Source: Promethearchaeota archaeon
GTDB lineage: Archaea > Asgardarchaeota > Thorarchaeia > Thorarchaeales > Thorarchaeaceae
DNA length: 54,649 bases
NCBI GenBank assembly: GCA_014728035.1
Contig: WJMJ01000042.1
Location: 1-54,649, forward strand
Direction: 5' to 3'
Every line of letters starts with the position of its first letter. Positions within the stretch are counted from its first letter, which is position 1. Shown here piece after piece: positions 7,105 to 16,300 of this stretch. The notes below the pieces were generated by a model that was not told where the DNA came from, ran no database searches, and saw only the letters and a program-made list of their open reading frames with translations. The position numbers and the translations under genes were made by a program.

Positions 7105-8286
7105 TCACATCGAGTACCGTTTCCTTCTACGAATAAGAACAATAGCTGATAGACCAACTACAATAACCATACCGAATAACCCAAAGAAAAATCCAATTTC
7201 AGCTGGAATGAGAATCTGTGAGTGAGTAGTATTTGTCATCGTAGTGGTTGTAGTTGTAGTAGAGGATGTTGTGGTGATGTCGTTTTCAATAGTAATATCA
7301 AATATATCACCATAATCAGTCGAAGCCACCAAACCTGTAGAATCAGAAACCAGACCATTTGCAATCTCTGCATTAAATGAAGTTATTGATTCTAACGAGT
7401 AATCATTAGTCCTTAGTTGATAGATTCTTGCATTCTGATAAGAAGTACCTGTTGAACGACCGGCACAAATGAAGATGCTATTTGCAAATATTTCTGGCTT
7501 AATAAGATAGGTATTAGGATCAACATTCAAAGATTTAGTCTGCCAATTTGCTCCAGTGGTATCAGTATAATGAACAACTGTAGCTCCAATAACAAACACT
7601 CTGGAATCCATGGTACAAATGGATCGTGTTGCATATGCACCAGATAGGTATGTATGAACTTGAGCCCATTCAATACCATCATTACTCCTAATTACATAAC
7701 CCTGATATTCACAAGCATATATCCATTCACCATAAACTGTTGCTGCGTGACCCAAGAAACCTTGATGAAATGAATATCCAGTTGTACTTACTTCGAACCA
7801 AGAGATACCATCTTCACTTCGAATTATCTTTGCAGGATTGTAACCAAAAGCATAAAAAACGCCATCAAAGTGAATTATAGTCTGAAAAGATTCACAATCT
7901 CCAGTATAAACATCCCAGAAATCAACACCGTTATCACTCCAGAAAAGCATGTCACCAGCACTTAAGACATAGATGTTCTCAGCATAAATGCCTGTTCCAT
8001 CAGCCGTTCCAGAAATTCCAGTAAGCGCCGTCCAGGATTCAAGATTGTTCGAACGCCATCTACCATCACTTCCTAACACGTAGTAATATCCATTAAGATA
8101 CTCCAAAGTCCATATCCCAGACGATGGTGATGTTTTCTCAACTACTTCTAAGTCAGTTAAACAGTTCTTGTCAGGAATGCGATTACTATTTGTTTGACTA
8201 TCGAAATCACAAATTGGAATATGATAAATCATACAGCACAATGTTACAACTAGAATACATGTAAATACATTTTTCAATTCTACCAC
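7105..8286 (-). CDS. Membrane-anchored extracellular beta-propeller (BNR/Asp-box-like repeats)
   Basis: 393 residues. An N-terminal hydrophobic segment (about 6-24) acts as signal peptide or anchor. Residues 50-330 hold repeated blades of the type RSxDGxxWxxV: IIRSEDGISWFEVS, VIRSNDGIEWAQVH, and weaker MLFWSDNGVDFWDV and VVHYTDTTGANWQ. A Thr-rich linker (about 340-355) leads to one membrane helix (about 362-384) and a short basic tail RRRKRYSM. This is a typical archaeal surface-protein layout with the propeller outside. The start is GTG. It is a single-gene unit, with a hairpin after its stop. Its ligand is unknown. It shares the secreted-propeller theme with the divergent operon at 8708 but I see no sequence-level link. 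Confidence 0.7.
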   Translation of the reverse strand: MVELKNVFTCILVVTLCCMIYHIPICDFDSQTNSNRIPDKNCLTDLEVVEKTSPSSGIWTLEYLNGYYYVLGSDGRWRSNNLESWTALTGISGTADGTGIYAENIYVLSAGDMLFWSDNGVDFWDVYTGDCESFQTIIHFDGVFYAFGYNPAKIIRSEDGISWFEVSTTGYSFHQGFLGHAATVYGEWIYACEYQGYVIRSNDGIEWAQVHTYLSGAYATRSICTMDSRVFVIGATVVHYTDTTGANWQTKSLNVDPNTYLIKPEIFANSIFICAGRSTGTSYQNARIYQLRTNDYSLESITSFNAEIANGLVSDSTGLVASTDYGDIFDITIENDITTTSSTTTTTTTMTNTTHSQILIPAEIGFFFGLFGMVIVVGLSAIVLIRRRKRYSM

Positions 8287-8562
8287 GATAATAGAGAAAT
8301 AGGAATTAATTAATAAACAAAATTTGCATTAATACTACTTCCAGATCAAATTATGGATTTCATCATCTAGAATAGTTCAAAATCAAAACACATTATATCA
8401 ATCAACCATCTGATGATTCATGATTTTCAGATGAGTATCATTGTAAAAGAACAATGAAATATTCTCAAAATGAATTGTCTACCATCCTAAAAGTTTCAAT
8501 ATGTAACAATATTTATTAGATAGCCCACATATTGTTAATTAACGATAATTAAATATCGTTAA
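8287..8562 (+). promoter_or_regulatory. Divergent promoter region with TATA-like box and perfect palindrome
   Basis: 8287-8500 is AT-rich and shows nothing I can name. ATATTTATTA (8509-8518) is a TATA-like element. TTAACGATA (8539-8547) and TATCGTTAA (8554-8562) form a perfect 9-bp inverted repeat with a 6-base spacer, at or just after the expected RNA start: either an operator for a dimeric repressor or the first hairpin of the leader RNA. Confidence 0.45.
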
Positions 8563-8662
8563 CAGGAGAGCAGACCGGGCCTTAACGCAAAGGTTACGGA
8601 GTGAAACAGGATAGATATGAAACACCGTTAATCTAGTGGATAGAAGGTCTGAGCCTTGCTCC
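8563..8662 (+). ncRNA. Structured 5' leader, riboswitch-like candidate, of the surface-protein operon
   Basis: A GC-richer 100-base block inside an AT-rich gap. Its ends pair: GGAG (8565-8568) with CTCC (8659-8662) and CAGACC (8571-8576) with GGTCTG (8646-8651). Inside, TTAACG (8582-8587) can pair with CGTTAA (8626-8631), or CCTT (8580-8583) with AAGG (8590-8593). The CTCC arm and the nearby CCTT (8654-8657) are also complementary to the AAGGAGG ribosome binding site at 8693-8699, so closing the leader would free the site. I do not recognise a known class. Confidence 0.45.
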
Positions 8663-8667
8663 AAATT

Positions 8668-8699
8668 GAATGTTGAATTTTCCTAACATTCTAAGGAGG
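8668..8699 (+). promoter_or_regulatory. Hairpin abutting a perfect ribosome binding site
   Basis: GAATGTT (8668-8674) and AACATTC (8685-8691) form a 7-bp hairpin that stops two bases before AAGGAGG (8693-8699). The site is eight bases ahead of the TTG start at 8708 and is the strongest one in the window; it decides that start. Confidence 0.55.
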
Positions 8700-8707
8700 A
8701 ACATCAA

Positions 8708-11700
8708 TTGGCTGCACGCAAAAAGACCGGAATTCGAAAAGGATTAGTTCTCTTTACACTAGCAATTCTACTTATTTCTTCAGTTATTTTTCCTGTTTCA
8801 GCTTCAACAATACCACAGGAATCTGTTGCTGCGAAAAACCAAATGACATCAAAACCATTGGTACATATTTACTTTGATGAATCATCAGAAAAACTAATTG
8901 AATTGAAGACTTCTACTTTACCATATCTGATCAATGAGGGATTTCTAGTTGAAACATATCAGATTGATTCATTCTATTTTCTAAAACAATATATCCAAGC
9001 GTACAAGCCAGATTATGGAATATACTACTTTGATAGTGCAACAACTGGAATGAACATTGATTCCAAGCTCATATCATGGGCCTTGATAGCTGAGGTTGTT
9101 GAAAAGAATCCTCTTACTGAGCATATTATTGGAATTGGAAATGCAAGAAGAATTGCAGACCATTTAGATGAATCCTCAAATTTGCATGTAGATGATACAG
9201 ATGTTATTGATGTTGAATTAACTAGATTGTTCGCACTCTGGACAATTGCTGATACAATGTCAGAATCTACTGAGAAGGGATGGGCAACCCAAGGAGAGAA
9301 TTTTAGAGAGGTCGTAATCAGAGACTTTGCAGACAATGTAAATGAGTATTTCTCGAAAGGATTGATTCCAGAAGAATATACTGGTGAGCGTGTTCCAAAA
9401 CCAATCAAAAATCCAAATCTAACACAAAAGTGGATTGAAGAAGAAAAACAGTATTCGCCAGAAGGTGAAGAATTAGAACCGGTTATGAAATTAGGAAATC
9501 TCGCACAAGATGAAGAATATATTCCTTTGAGAGAGATGCTTATTGACAGTGGTATTGGAGGACCAATAGGATGGTTACTGGATACCGTTATTGGAGCTCT
9601 GATTGAACTGGGATTTCATGATTTAGCAATACATGAAGAAGCTGCTGGACAAATTGTTGACCATTTCGAAGATGTAGTAAATGAATCAAGATATGAAGTC
9701 AGAGAATGGTTCATCGACGAGGGTTTCAATGTAACAGGACTTGACTATGGAGTTCACATATCCGACCTATTACCTAGGCAACTTTTTGAGTTTTGGTCGA
9801 TGACTGATCAACTATTCTTAGATGCATGGTACGAAGTAGATGATTATATTGGAGAATTTTTTGAGAGAGTAATTAATACACCAGTGCAGACTGACCTAAG
9901 AGGTCTAGTTCCTGTATTTCTATTCAGACTCGGTACTCCAATCAATCTCGGTTCTAATTTCGCATCTTTTGGTGCGGTATTGCGTGTTAAGTTATTGCCA
10001 GATTTTGAGATTGACAAAGAACCGTTCAAGACCTTCATGAATGAGGCAGTACTTGGAGACCTTGCTTTAGAGAATATGACAGACATTGAGGATGCATTTA
10101 CAGAGGTCCGGAAATTCATAGATATCATTCCAGTCATGAATATCGATTTTGCAATCTGTGCTTTTCTACCCACAGGAAATGATTGGGCTCAGGGTCTCAT
10201 GGGGCAGTTTACGATTGAATTCTTTGGACATGCATTTATGGAACTTGCATTTCCACCAATCGATGCATCCAATACTGACCGCTCATTTATCCATGTTCGC
10301 GAATGGGGATTCATTTTTGAATTAGATGCGGAATTTTCACTTAGTGTTTCAGCTTTCCTCGCACCTGGACCTGGGGGAGTAATCAGCACAATTCTAGAAT
10401 GGTTTGAAAAACTCTTATCGGTCACAATCGGTCTGACATTATCTATAATTTTAGAGATAAGCAAGAAATATCAAGGGCAAGGACTTCCTGCTCTATCGAC
10501 TCTACTCTTTGACATAGTTATTGGTGTATCCCTTAAGATACGGATTCTTGTAGCGATATTCAAAGGAAAACTAAAAGTTGGACTACGTTTTGAACAAAAA
10601 TCAGGTATTCTAGAAAGCGAAGAGTTCATGAGAGTAGCAGCAGAAGAACCTGCAGTCTATCACACTTTAAGCGAAATAAGCACATCAACATTGGGAATTT
10701 ACATATCATTGTATGCTTCGCTCTACTTTGGTGTCGACTTATTCTTTACTTCATTTGGAACAAAATTTGGTGGGCCCTGGGAAACAACCTTCGACCTATC
10801 AACATCGTGGGATAATTCGGATTACGGCACGGAGGCTGCTGATTTAGTAGATACAGATGAGGATGGTCTTCCGGATGCTTTTGAAACAACCATAAGCACT
10901 GCTTATGAAGAAACTGAAGGATATATCCTAGCTGCAGACGGTCCATATCTGGATCCAACATCATCTGATACTGATGGTGACGGTCTCAATGACAAACTTG
11001 AGATTGAGATTAACACAGCTCCAAATAATGTTGATACTGACGAAGACATGCTCTCGGATTATGATGAACATATAACCTATCTGACAGACCCATTACGAAA
11101 TGATACTGATCGAGATAATCTAACAGATTATGATGAGGTTATCATATACAAGACGTCCCCATTCAATATAGACACGGATGGAGATGCATTACATGACTGG
11201 TATGAAATCAATACAGTCTATGACATAACATTCACTAGTGGAACCTATGGCGCTGTAGAAGAAGTAGAGATTGGCGGTGTAATATACAATGATAGAACTG
11301 ACCCTCTAAATCCTGACACGGACCAAGATAATCTGCTTGATGGAGAAGAATGGGAAAATGGTGTCATGTACCTGAACGAGAGTGAACTCGAATGGTACCA
11401 ATATGCACATTATCAATATACTCATCCACTTGACAGCGATACTGACGATGATAGCGTTGCATGGCAGTTTACGGGTAATTGGAATGACCCGTTTGAACCA
11501 ACTGATGATTTCATCTGGGAACTAAATGATGGCATTGAAGTGATGGGTCAGATTGCAACCATTCCAGACCTCGAAGGTTATCCTGAGGTAAAAGTGGTCA
11601 AGACTAACCCAGTCTACCAAGATACTGATAATGACACAGCATGGGGTTCTGTAGCCCTATATGTCACAGATGGATATGAACTAGCCCGAGACCCACAATG

Positions 11701-13399
11701 GGATCCAACAAACGGCGACCAAGATAGTGACGGTCTCAAAGATGGTTATGAGCTCATCGGACCTGGAGGAACAGGGACAGACGCTCAGAATCCAGATACA
11801 GATAACGACCATCTTCCAGATTATGAAGACTACATGTTAGATACAGATCCAAGAAATCCTGACACAGATGAAGATATGGTATTAGATGGAGATGAGTATT
11901 TCATCTTTGGTACTAATCCACTACTCAATGATTCTGACTTCGATGGATTGAGCGATGGGGAAGAGCTATACTTCTTCTACACCAATCCCCTTGTAAGAGA
12001 TTCGGATTTGGATGGGCTAACCGACGGAGAAGAAATACTCATTTACCTAACGGACCCATTGGTAAATGATACTGATAATGACCTATTGAAAGATGGATAC
12101 GAGGTTGAGGTTTCAAAAACCAACCCTCGTCTATTTGACACAGATGAAGATCGACTTGGAGATGGAGAAGAGTTATTGATATACAATTCTAATCCACTCG
12201 ATTTTGACACGGACGGGGACTCCTTAGCATATCCCAACGCGACTCTGCAAATGACTCTACCACTTGGTGACGGTGCGGAAGTATTGGACTATCATACCTC
12301 ACCAATTGCGATAGATACTGATTCAGATGGTCTCACTGATGCTCAGGAGATTTACTTATCACTGGGGTATCCTGGTGCAGACCCCATACCACTTGATCCT
12401 CTCAATAACGACACGGACCAAGACACAATACCAGATGGTATGGAACTTGTTCTGAAGAATGTGAGTATTATCACGTTTCCATATCAAGCTCTTATGATAG
12501 ATTACCGATATGGCTCCTCTCCTGTTTCGAATGACACAGACGGAGACATGTTGCTAGATAATTTGGAGATTGAATATGGAACGGATCCGGATATAGCTGA
12601 TAGTGATAATGACAACATCAATGATTACAATGAAATTTTCGTCACTTTCACCGACCCACTATCTAATGATACGGACGGAGATGAGATTCCAGATAATCTG
12701 GAATCTTGGGAGAATGTAACTGCGGTTACACCACCTCCTAACACAACCATAGCACCATTTGCAATGGCAGACCTAAATGAATCAGTCTGGCCTTTATACC
12801 CCACCTCAGCAACTGATAGTGATACAGACAACGATCTGTTACCCGATGGTCTCGAACTGATCTATGGGACTGACCCATTAGATTGGGATGAGAATGGAAA
12901 TGGAATAGCAGATGGTTACGAATATGATTATGATTCCGATGGGCTTTCTGATGCTGAAGAGATATACATAGAGTACACTTGGAAGGGACCACTTCCAATT
13001 AGTAATAATTCCCATGGAATTTGGCATTGGACTAGAGCTCCGGGAGGATTTGATAATCCAGACTCGGATGGTGATGGAATTAATGATGGGGCGGAGGTAC
13101 ACACCTACGGAACTGACCCAACATCAAGCGATTCGGATAACGATGGTGTTTCAGACTTGGATGAAATCAATATGGGAGGAGACCCGAACGTTCCAATTAC
13201 ATCAGGATATCCATTTTGGATATTAGCTACTATCATTGGAGGAGGAGCTTTTGTTGCAGGCATTGTAACTGTACCAATTGTCAGAGGAGTCTATGAAAAA
13301 GTCAAGGATAGAAAAGGAACAAAGACGAAATCAAAGAAGAAGAGTGGGAAGAAGAAAAGAAAATCGAAAAAGAAATCATCGGAGGGTGATACTAAATGA
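8708..13399 (+). CDS. Giant secreted calcium-binding protein with thrombospondin type-3-like repeats and C-terminal anchor
   Basis: 1563 residues from a TTG start. Residues 10-32 are a signal peptide ending near PVSAS. Residues 40-710 are a large domain I do not recognise; it has amphipathic and hydrophobic stretches (for example near 555-640). Residues 715-1486 hold about 26 acidic repeats by eye, such as DTDGDGLNDKLE and DSDNDGVSDLDE, the calcium-binding type-3 pattern of thrombospondin and bacterial/archaeal surface proteins. A membrane helix (about 1503-1526) and a lysine/serine-rich cytosolic tail end the protein. Such repeats wrap calcium and stiffen a stalk, so the unknown head is probably held away from the membrane. 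It is first gene of an operon; its stop overlaps the next start (ATGA). Confidence 0.85.
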   Translation: MAARKKTGIRKGLVLFTLAILLISSVIFPVSASTIPQESVAAKNQMTSKPLVHIYFDESSEKLIELKTSTLPYLINEGFLVETYQIDSFYFLKQYIQAYKPDYGIYYFDSATTGMNIDSKLISWALIAEVVEKNPLTEHIIGIGNARRIADHLDESSNLHVDDTDVIDVELTRLFALWTIADTMSESTEKGWATQGENFREVVIRDFADNVNEYFSKGLIPEEYTGERVPKPIKNPNLTQKWIEEEKQYSPEGEELEPVMKLGNLAQDEEYIPLREMLIDSGIGGPIGWLLDTVIGALIELGFHDLAIHEEAAGQIVDHFEDVVNESRYEVREWFIDEGFNVTGLDYGVHISDLLPRQLFEFWSMTDQLFLDAWYEVDDYIGEFFERVINTPVQTDLRGLVPVFLFRLGTPINLGSNFASFGAVLRVKLLPDFEIDKEPFKTFMNEAVLGDLALENMTDIEDAFTEVRKFIDIIPVMNIDFAICAFLPTGNDWAQGLMGQFTIEFFGHAFMELAFPPIDASNTDRSFIHVREWGFIFELDAEFSLSVSAFLAPGPGGVISTILEWFEKLLSVTIGLTLSIILEISKKYQGQGLPALSTLLFDIVIGVSLKIRILVAIFKGKLKVGLRFEQKSGILESEEFMRVAAEEPAVYHTLSEISTSTLGIYISLYASLYFGVDLFFTSFGTKFGGPWETTFDLSTSWDNSDYGTEAADLVDTDEDGLPDAFETTISTAYEETEGYILAADGPYLDPTSSDTDGDGLNDKLEIEINTAPNNVDTDEDMLSDYDEHITYLTDPLRNDTDRDNLTDYDEVIIYKTSPFNIDTDGDALHDWYEINTVYDITFTSGTYGAVEEVEIGGVIYNDRTDPLNPDTDQDNLLDGEEWENGVMYLNESELEWYQYAHYQYTHPLDSDTDDDSVAWQFTGNWNDPFEPTDDFIWELNDGIEVMGQIATIPDLEGYPEVKVVKTNPVYQDTDNDTAWGSVALYVTDGYELARDPQWDPTNGDQDSDGLKDGYELIGPGGTGTDAQNPDTDNDHLPDYEDYMLDTDPRNPDTDEDMVLDGDEYFIFGTNPLLNDSDFDGLSDGEELYFFYTNPLVRDSDLDGLTDGEEILIYLTDPLVNDTDNDLLKDGYEVEVSKTNPRLFDTDEDRLGDGEELLIYNSNPLDFDTDGDSLAYPNATLQMTLPLGDGAEVLDYHTSPIAIDTDSDGLTDAQEIYLSLGYPGADPIPLDPLNNDTDQDTIPDGMELVLKNVSIITFPYQALMIDYRYGSSPVSNDTDGDMLLDNLEIEYGTDPDIADSDNDNINDYNEIFVTFTDPLSNDTDGDEIPDNLESWENVTAVTPPPNTTIAPFAMADLNESVWPLYPTSATDSDTDNDLLPDGLELIYGTDPLDWDENGNGIADGYEYDYDSDGLSDAEEIYIEYTWKGPLPISNNSHGIWHWTRAPGGFDNPDSDGDGINDGAEVHTYGTDPTSSDSDNDGVSDLDEINMGGDPNVPITSGYPFWILATIIGGGAFVAGIVTVPIVRGVYEKVKDRKGTKTKSKKKSGKKKRKSKKKSSEGDTK
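10850..13165 (+). repeat. Array of about 26 DxDxDGxxDxxE calcium-binding repeats
   Basis: In-frame acidic repeats cover residues 715-1486 of the operon's first protein. Most read D-(T/S)-D-x-D-x-(L/I)-x-D-x-x-E, separated by about 12-50 residues; a few (DTDDDSVAW, DTDNDTAWG, DTDGDSLAYPN) lack the second half. Confidence 0.85.
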
Positions 13400-16300
13400 G
13401 ACAAACAACACCTAAACTCCTAGCAGTGCTTTTTGCAACCCTGATGCTGGTGTCTTTAATGCCGGCTTCAATACCAGATATATCAACAACTGGTACTAAT
13501 GAGGAGGGTCTCACTAATGTGCCACAAGACTCAATGTTACAACTGGAAGACCCAGATTTCAATCTGACAAATGATTACCAGAAAATCTGGGAACCAAATA
13601 ATATCAGAGGTTCCTCTCATGCAGTCGCTACCACCGAAGATGGTGAATATATGGCAAGTGCAGGAGGTTATCTGAACGACAGAGAGGTTCATATTTACAG
13701 ATGGCATGATGGTATCAATCAATACTATCCAATATGGGATGCGGGAGATTCAGTAATTCGAGGAGATGTCCTTGATGTCGCATTCATGGATGCTGACAAT
13801 GATGACAGATTAGAAGTAGTAGCAGGAAGTGCTGATGGAACAATCTACATATTTGAACAACAAGGAGTGCAAGACGACGAATTCGGTCTTTATTCACCCG
13901 CTCATCGTTGGGACCTTGTTTGGGATAGCGGATATATGCTTGATAGGCAAGTCTGGTCAATCAGGACATTCGATATTGACTATGATAGTCATGATGAGAT
14001 TATAGCAGGTGTTTGGGATGGGAAAGTCTATGTCTTTGACTTTATTGATGCTGAAGCTTGGCCATATTGTCTTGACGAAAACTGGTTTATTTTCGAACTT
14101 GTCTGGGACTCGGGAGATACTATTTCCGACCGAGTAAATGATATTGCAATTGTAGATAGTGATAACGACACACAATATGAGATTGTGGCAGGAAGTCAAG
14201 ATCATAAAGTGTACATCTTCGAAGCGTGTGCCTGCTTAAGAAACCAATTCACTCTCATGTGGGACAGTGGAGATACAATATATGCTCCAATAAACTCAGT
14301 AGCAGCAAGTCAAGGACTTGATGGAGATAATTTTGGAGAGATAGGAGTTTCTGCCTATGGATTAGGATTCTATGTGTTTGAATATAACGGTGAAACTGAG
14401 GATTTCGATGTGCGTAAAGTAAATCGGGATATCATGAGCTGGGAGAGAGGAATATCTCAAACCACTGGAGTTTATACGGGATATGAAGCTGACGAATGGA
14501 TCGATAGAAAGGTCTACGGATGGGAAACTCAGGGAATATATGAGAACGATCCAATTCCCGCACCATATGATACTGAGTATCTTGGTGGAGCTTCCGCATT
14601 AGGAGGGCCATGGGATGATAATGAAACGACATTCAATTCCACAGAAGAGTTTCAATTCATGAGAGAATGGAAATTCCCATTTGGAAATGAAACAGGGGAG
14701 TTAGAATTACCGTACGATATTGCTAGTAGTCCAGATGGAACATATTATCTTACAGACTACTCAGACGACCGGGTAGTCCAGCTTGGGGAGAATATGGAAT
14801 TTCTCACGATGTGGGGAGAAGAAGGAAATGAGACAGGACAATTCGATAATCCTACAGGAATCACTGTGGATGAAGACGGATTTGTATATGTCGCTGATTT
14901 TGAAAACTCACGCATTCAGAAGTTTAACCCAGACGGTTCATTTATTCTATCAATAGGTAGTAATGGAACAGCTCTTGGGCAATTTCATAGAGTGTTTGAT
15001 GTCGCAACACGTGATGGAAAACTTTATGCTTCAGATTACCTCAATCACAGAATTCAGGTATTTAACAGTACAACTGGAACTTTTCTGTTCAGTTGGGGTA
15101 ACCAAGGTGCTGGTAACGGACAATTCGAATACCCAGCAGGAATAGCAATTGACAGCAATGATTCTGTCTATATTGCAGATGTTGATAATGACAGAGTTCA
15201 AAAATTCTATGAAGATGGAACCTTCGTTATTACCTGGGGGTCCTCTGGTGTAAATTCCGGAGAGTTTGATCAGCCAGGATTCATAGTAATAGACTCGGAT
15301 GATAGAGTATATGTTTCTGATACTGCAAATGATAGAGTTCAGAAATTTAGTTCCACAGGAGATTATGAATCTGAGTTTGGTGAGTCCGGTCCTGGAACAG
15401 GGCAGTTTAGCTCTCTAGTTGGAATAACATTACATAATGAAACAGGAATATTGGCGTTAGACTATGCTGACCAGCAGATTCAGCGATTTGCGATTCAAGA
15501 ATATGATGTAAAACAAATCATCTCTGTCAGTGATAAGACAGACCTTGTCTTCGACTTTACTTTCGATTCTGAGGGTAACTACTATATCACTAGTGGGTTG
15601 ACTTCGACTATTCTGAAGTATTCTTCAGATGGAATATACATTAAGAATTGGACCATACCAAGTGCAGGTTGGGCTTTTGGTATCGAGATGCATGATAATG
15701 GTACGATATTTGTTTCAGATGCAAACAATCATGTAATATACTCCTATGATACCAACGGTACGTTACTTAGTACTTTTGGGTCATATGGTACTAATCCAGG
15801 CCAACTCGACACACCTGTAGCATTAGCAATTAGCAATGACCTTCTCTATGTAAGTGAATACAATAATGACAGGATTTCTGTTTTCAACTTGACATCTTTG
15901 GATGTTGAAATTATTGGGATTTCGGGAAGTGCTTTGGGAGAAATCAATGAGCCGTACGGTCTCACATTTGATCATGAAGGAATTCTCTATGTGGCAGACC
16001 GAGGAAACAATAGAATACAGCGATTCTATAAGAATGGTACAGCAATTGACACATGGATTGATAATGATGAACCTATCTTTCTTGAATTCAATAGCGATGG
16101 ATATCTCTATGTAACTGGAGGTTCTTACAGAACTCTGAAGAAATATTCGCCAAATGGCGTTCTTGTTGATGTCTTTGATGGTGAGTTCGCTACATATGAA
16201 TCAAGAAACGGAGATGCCAGTAGTTGGGGTATCGAATTCATACCTCAAAATAATAGTCTAATGATTGTTGATTCTGACCACGATAGCTTGATTATGATTG

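Noticed and set aside
8563..8662. Match to a THF or cyclic-di-GMP riboswitch
   Set aside because: The ends (GGAGAG...GCTCC) recall THF-I and ACGCAAAGG recalls GEMM, but the core motifs and spacing of either class are not there.
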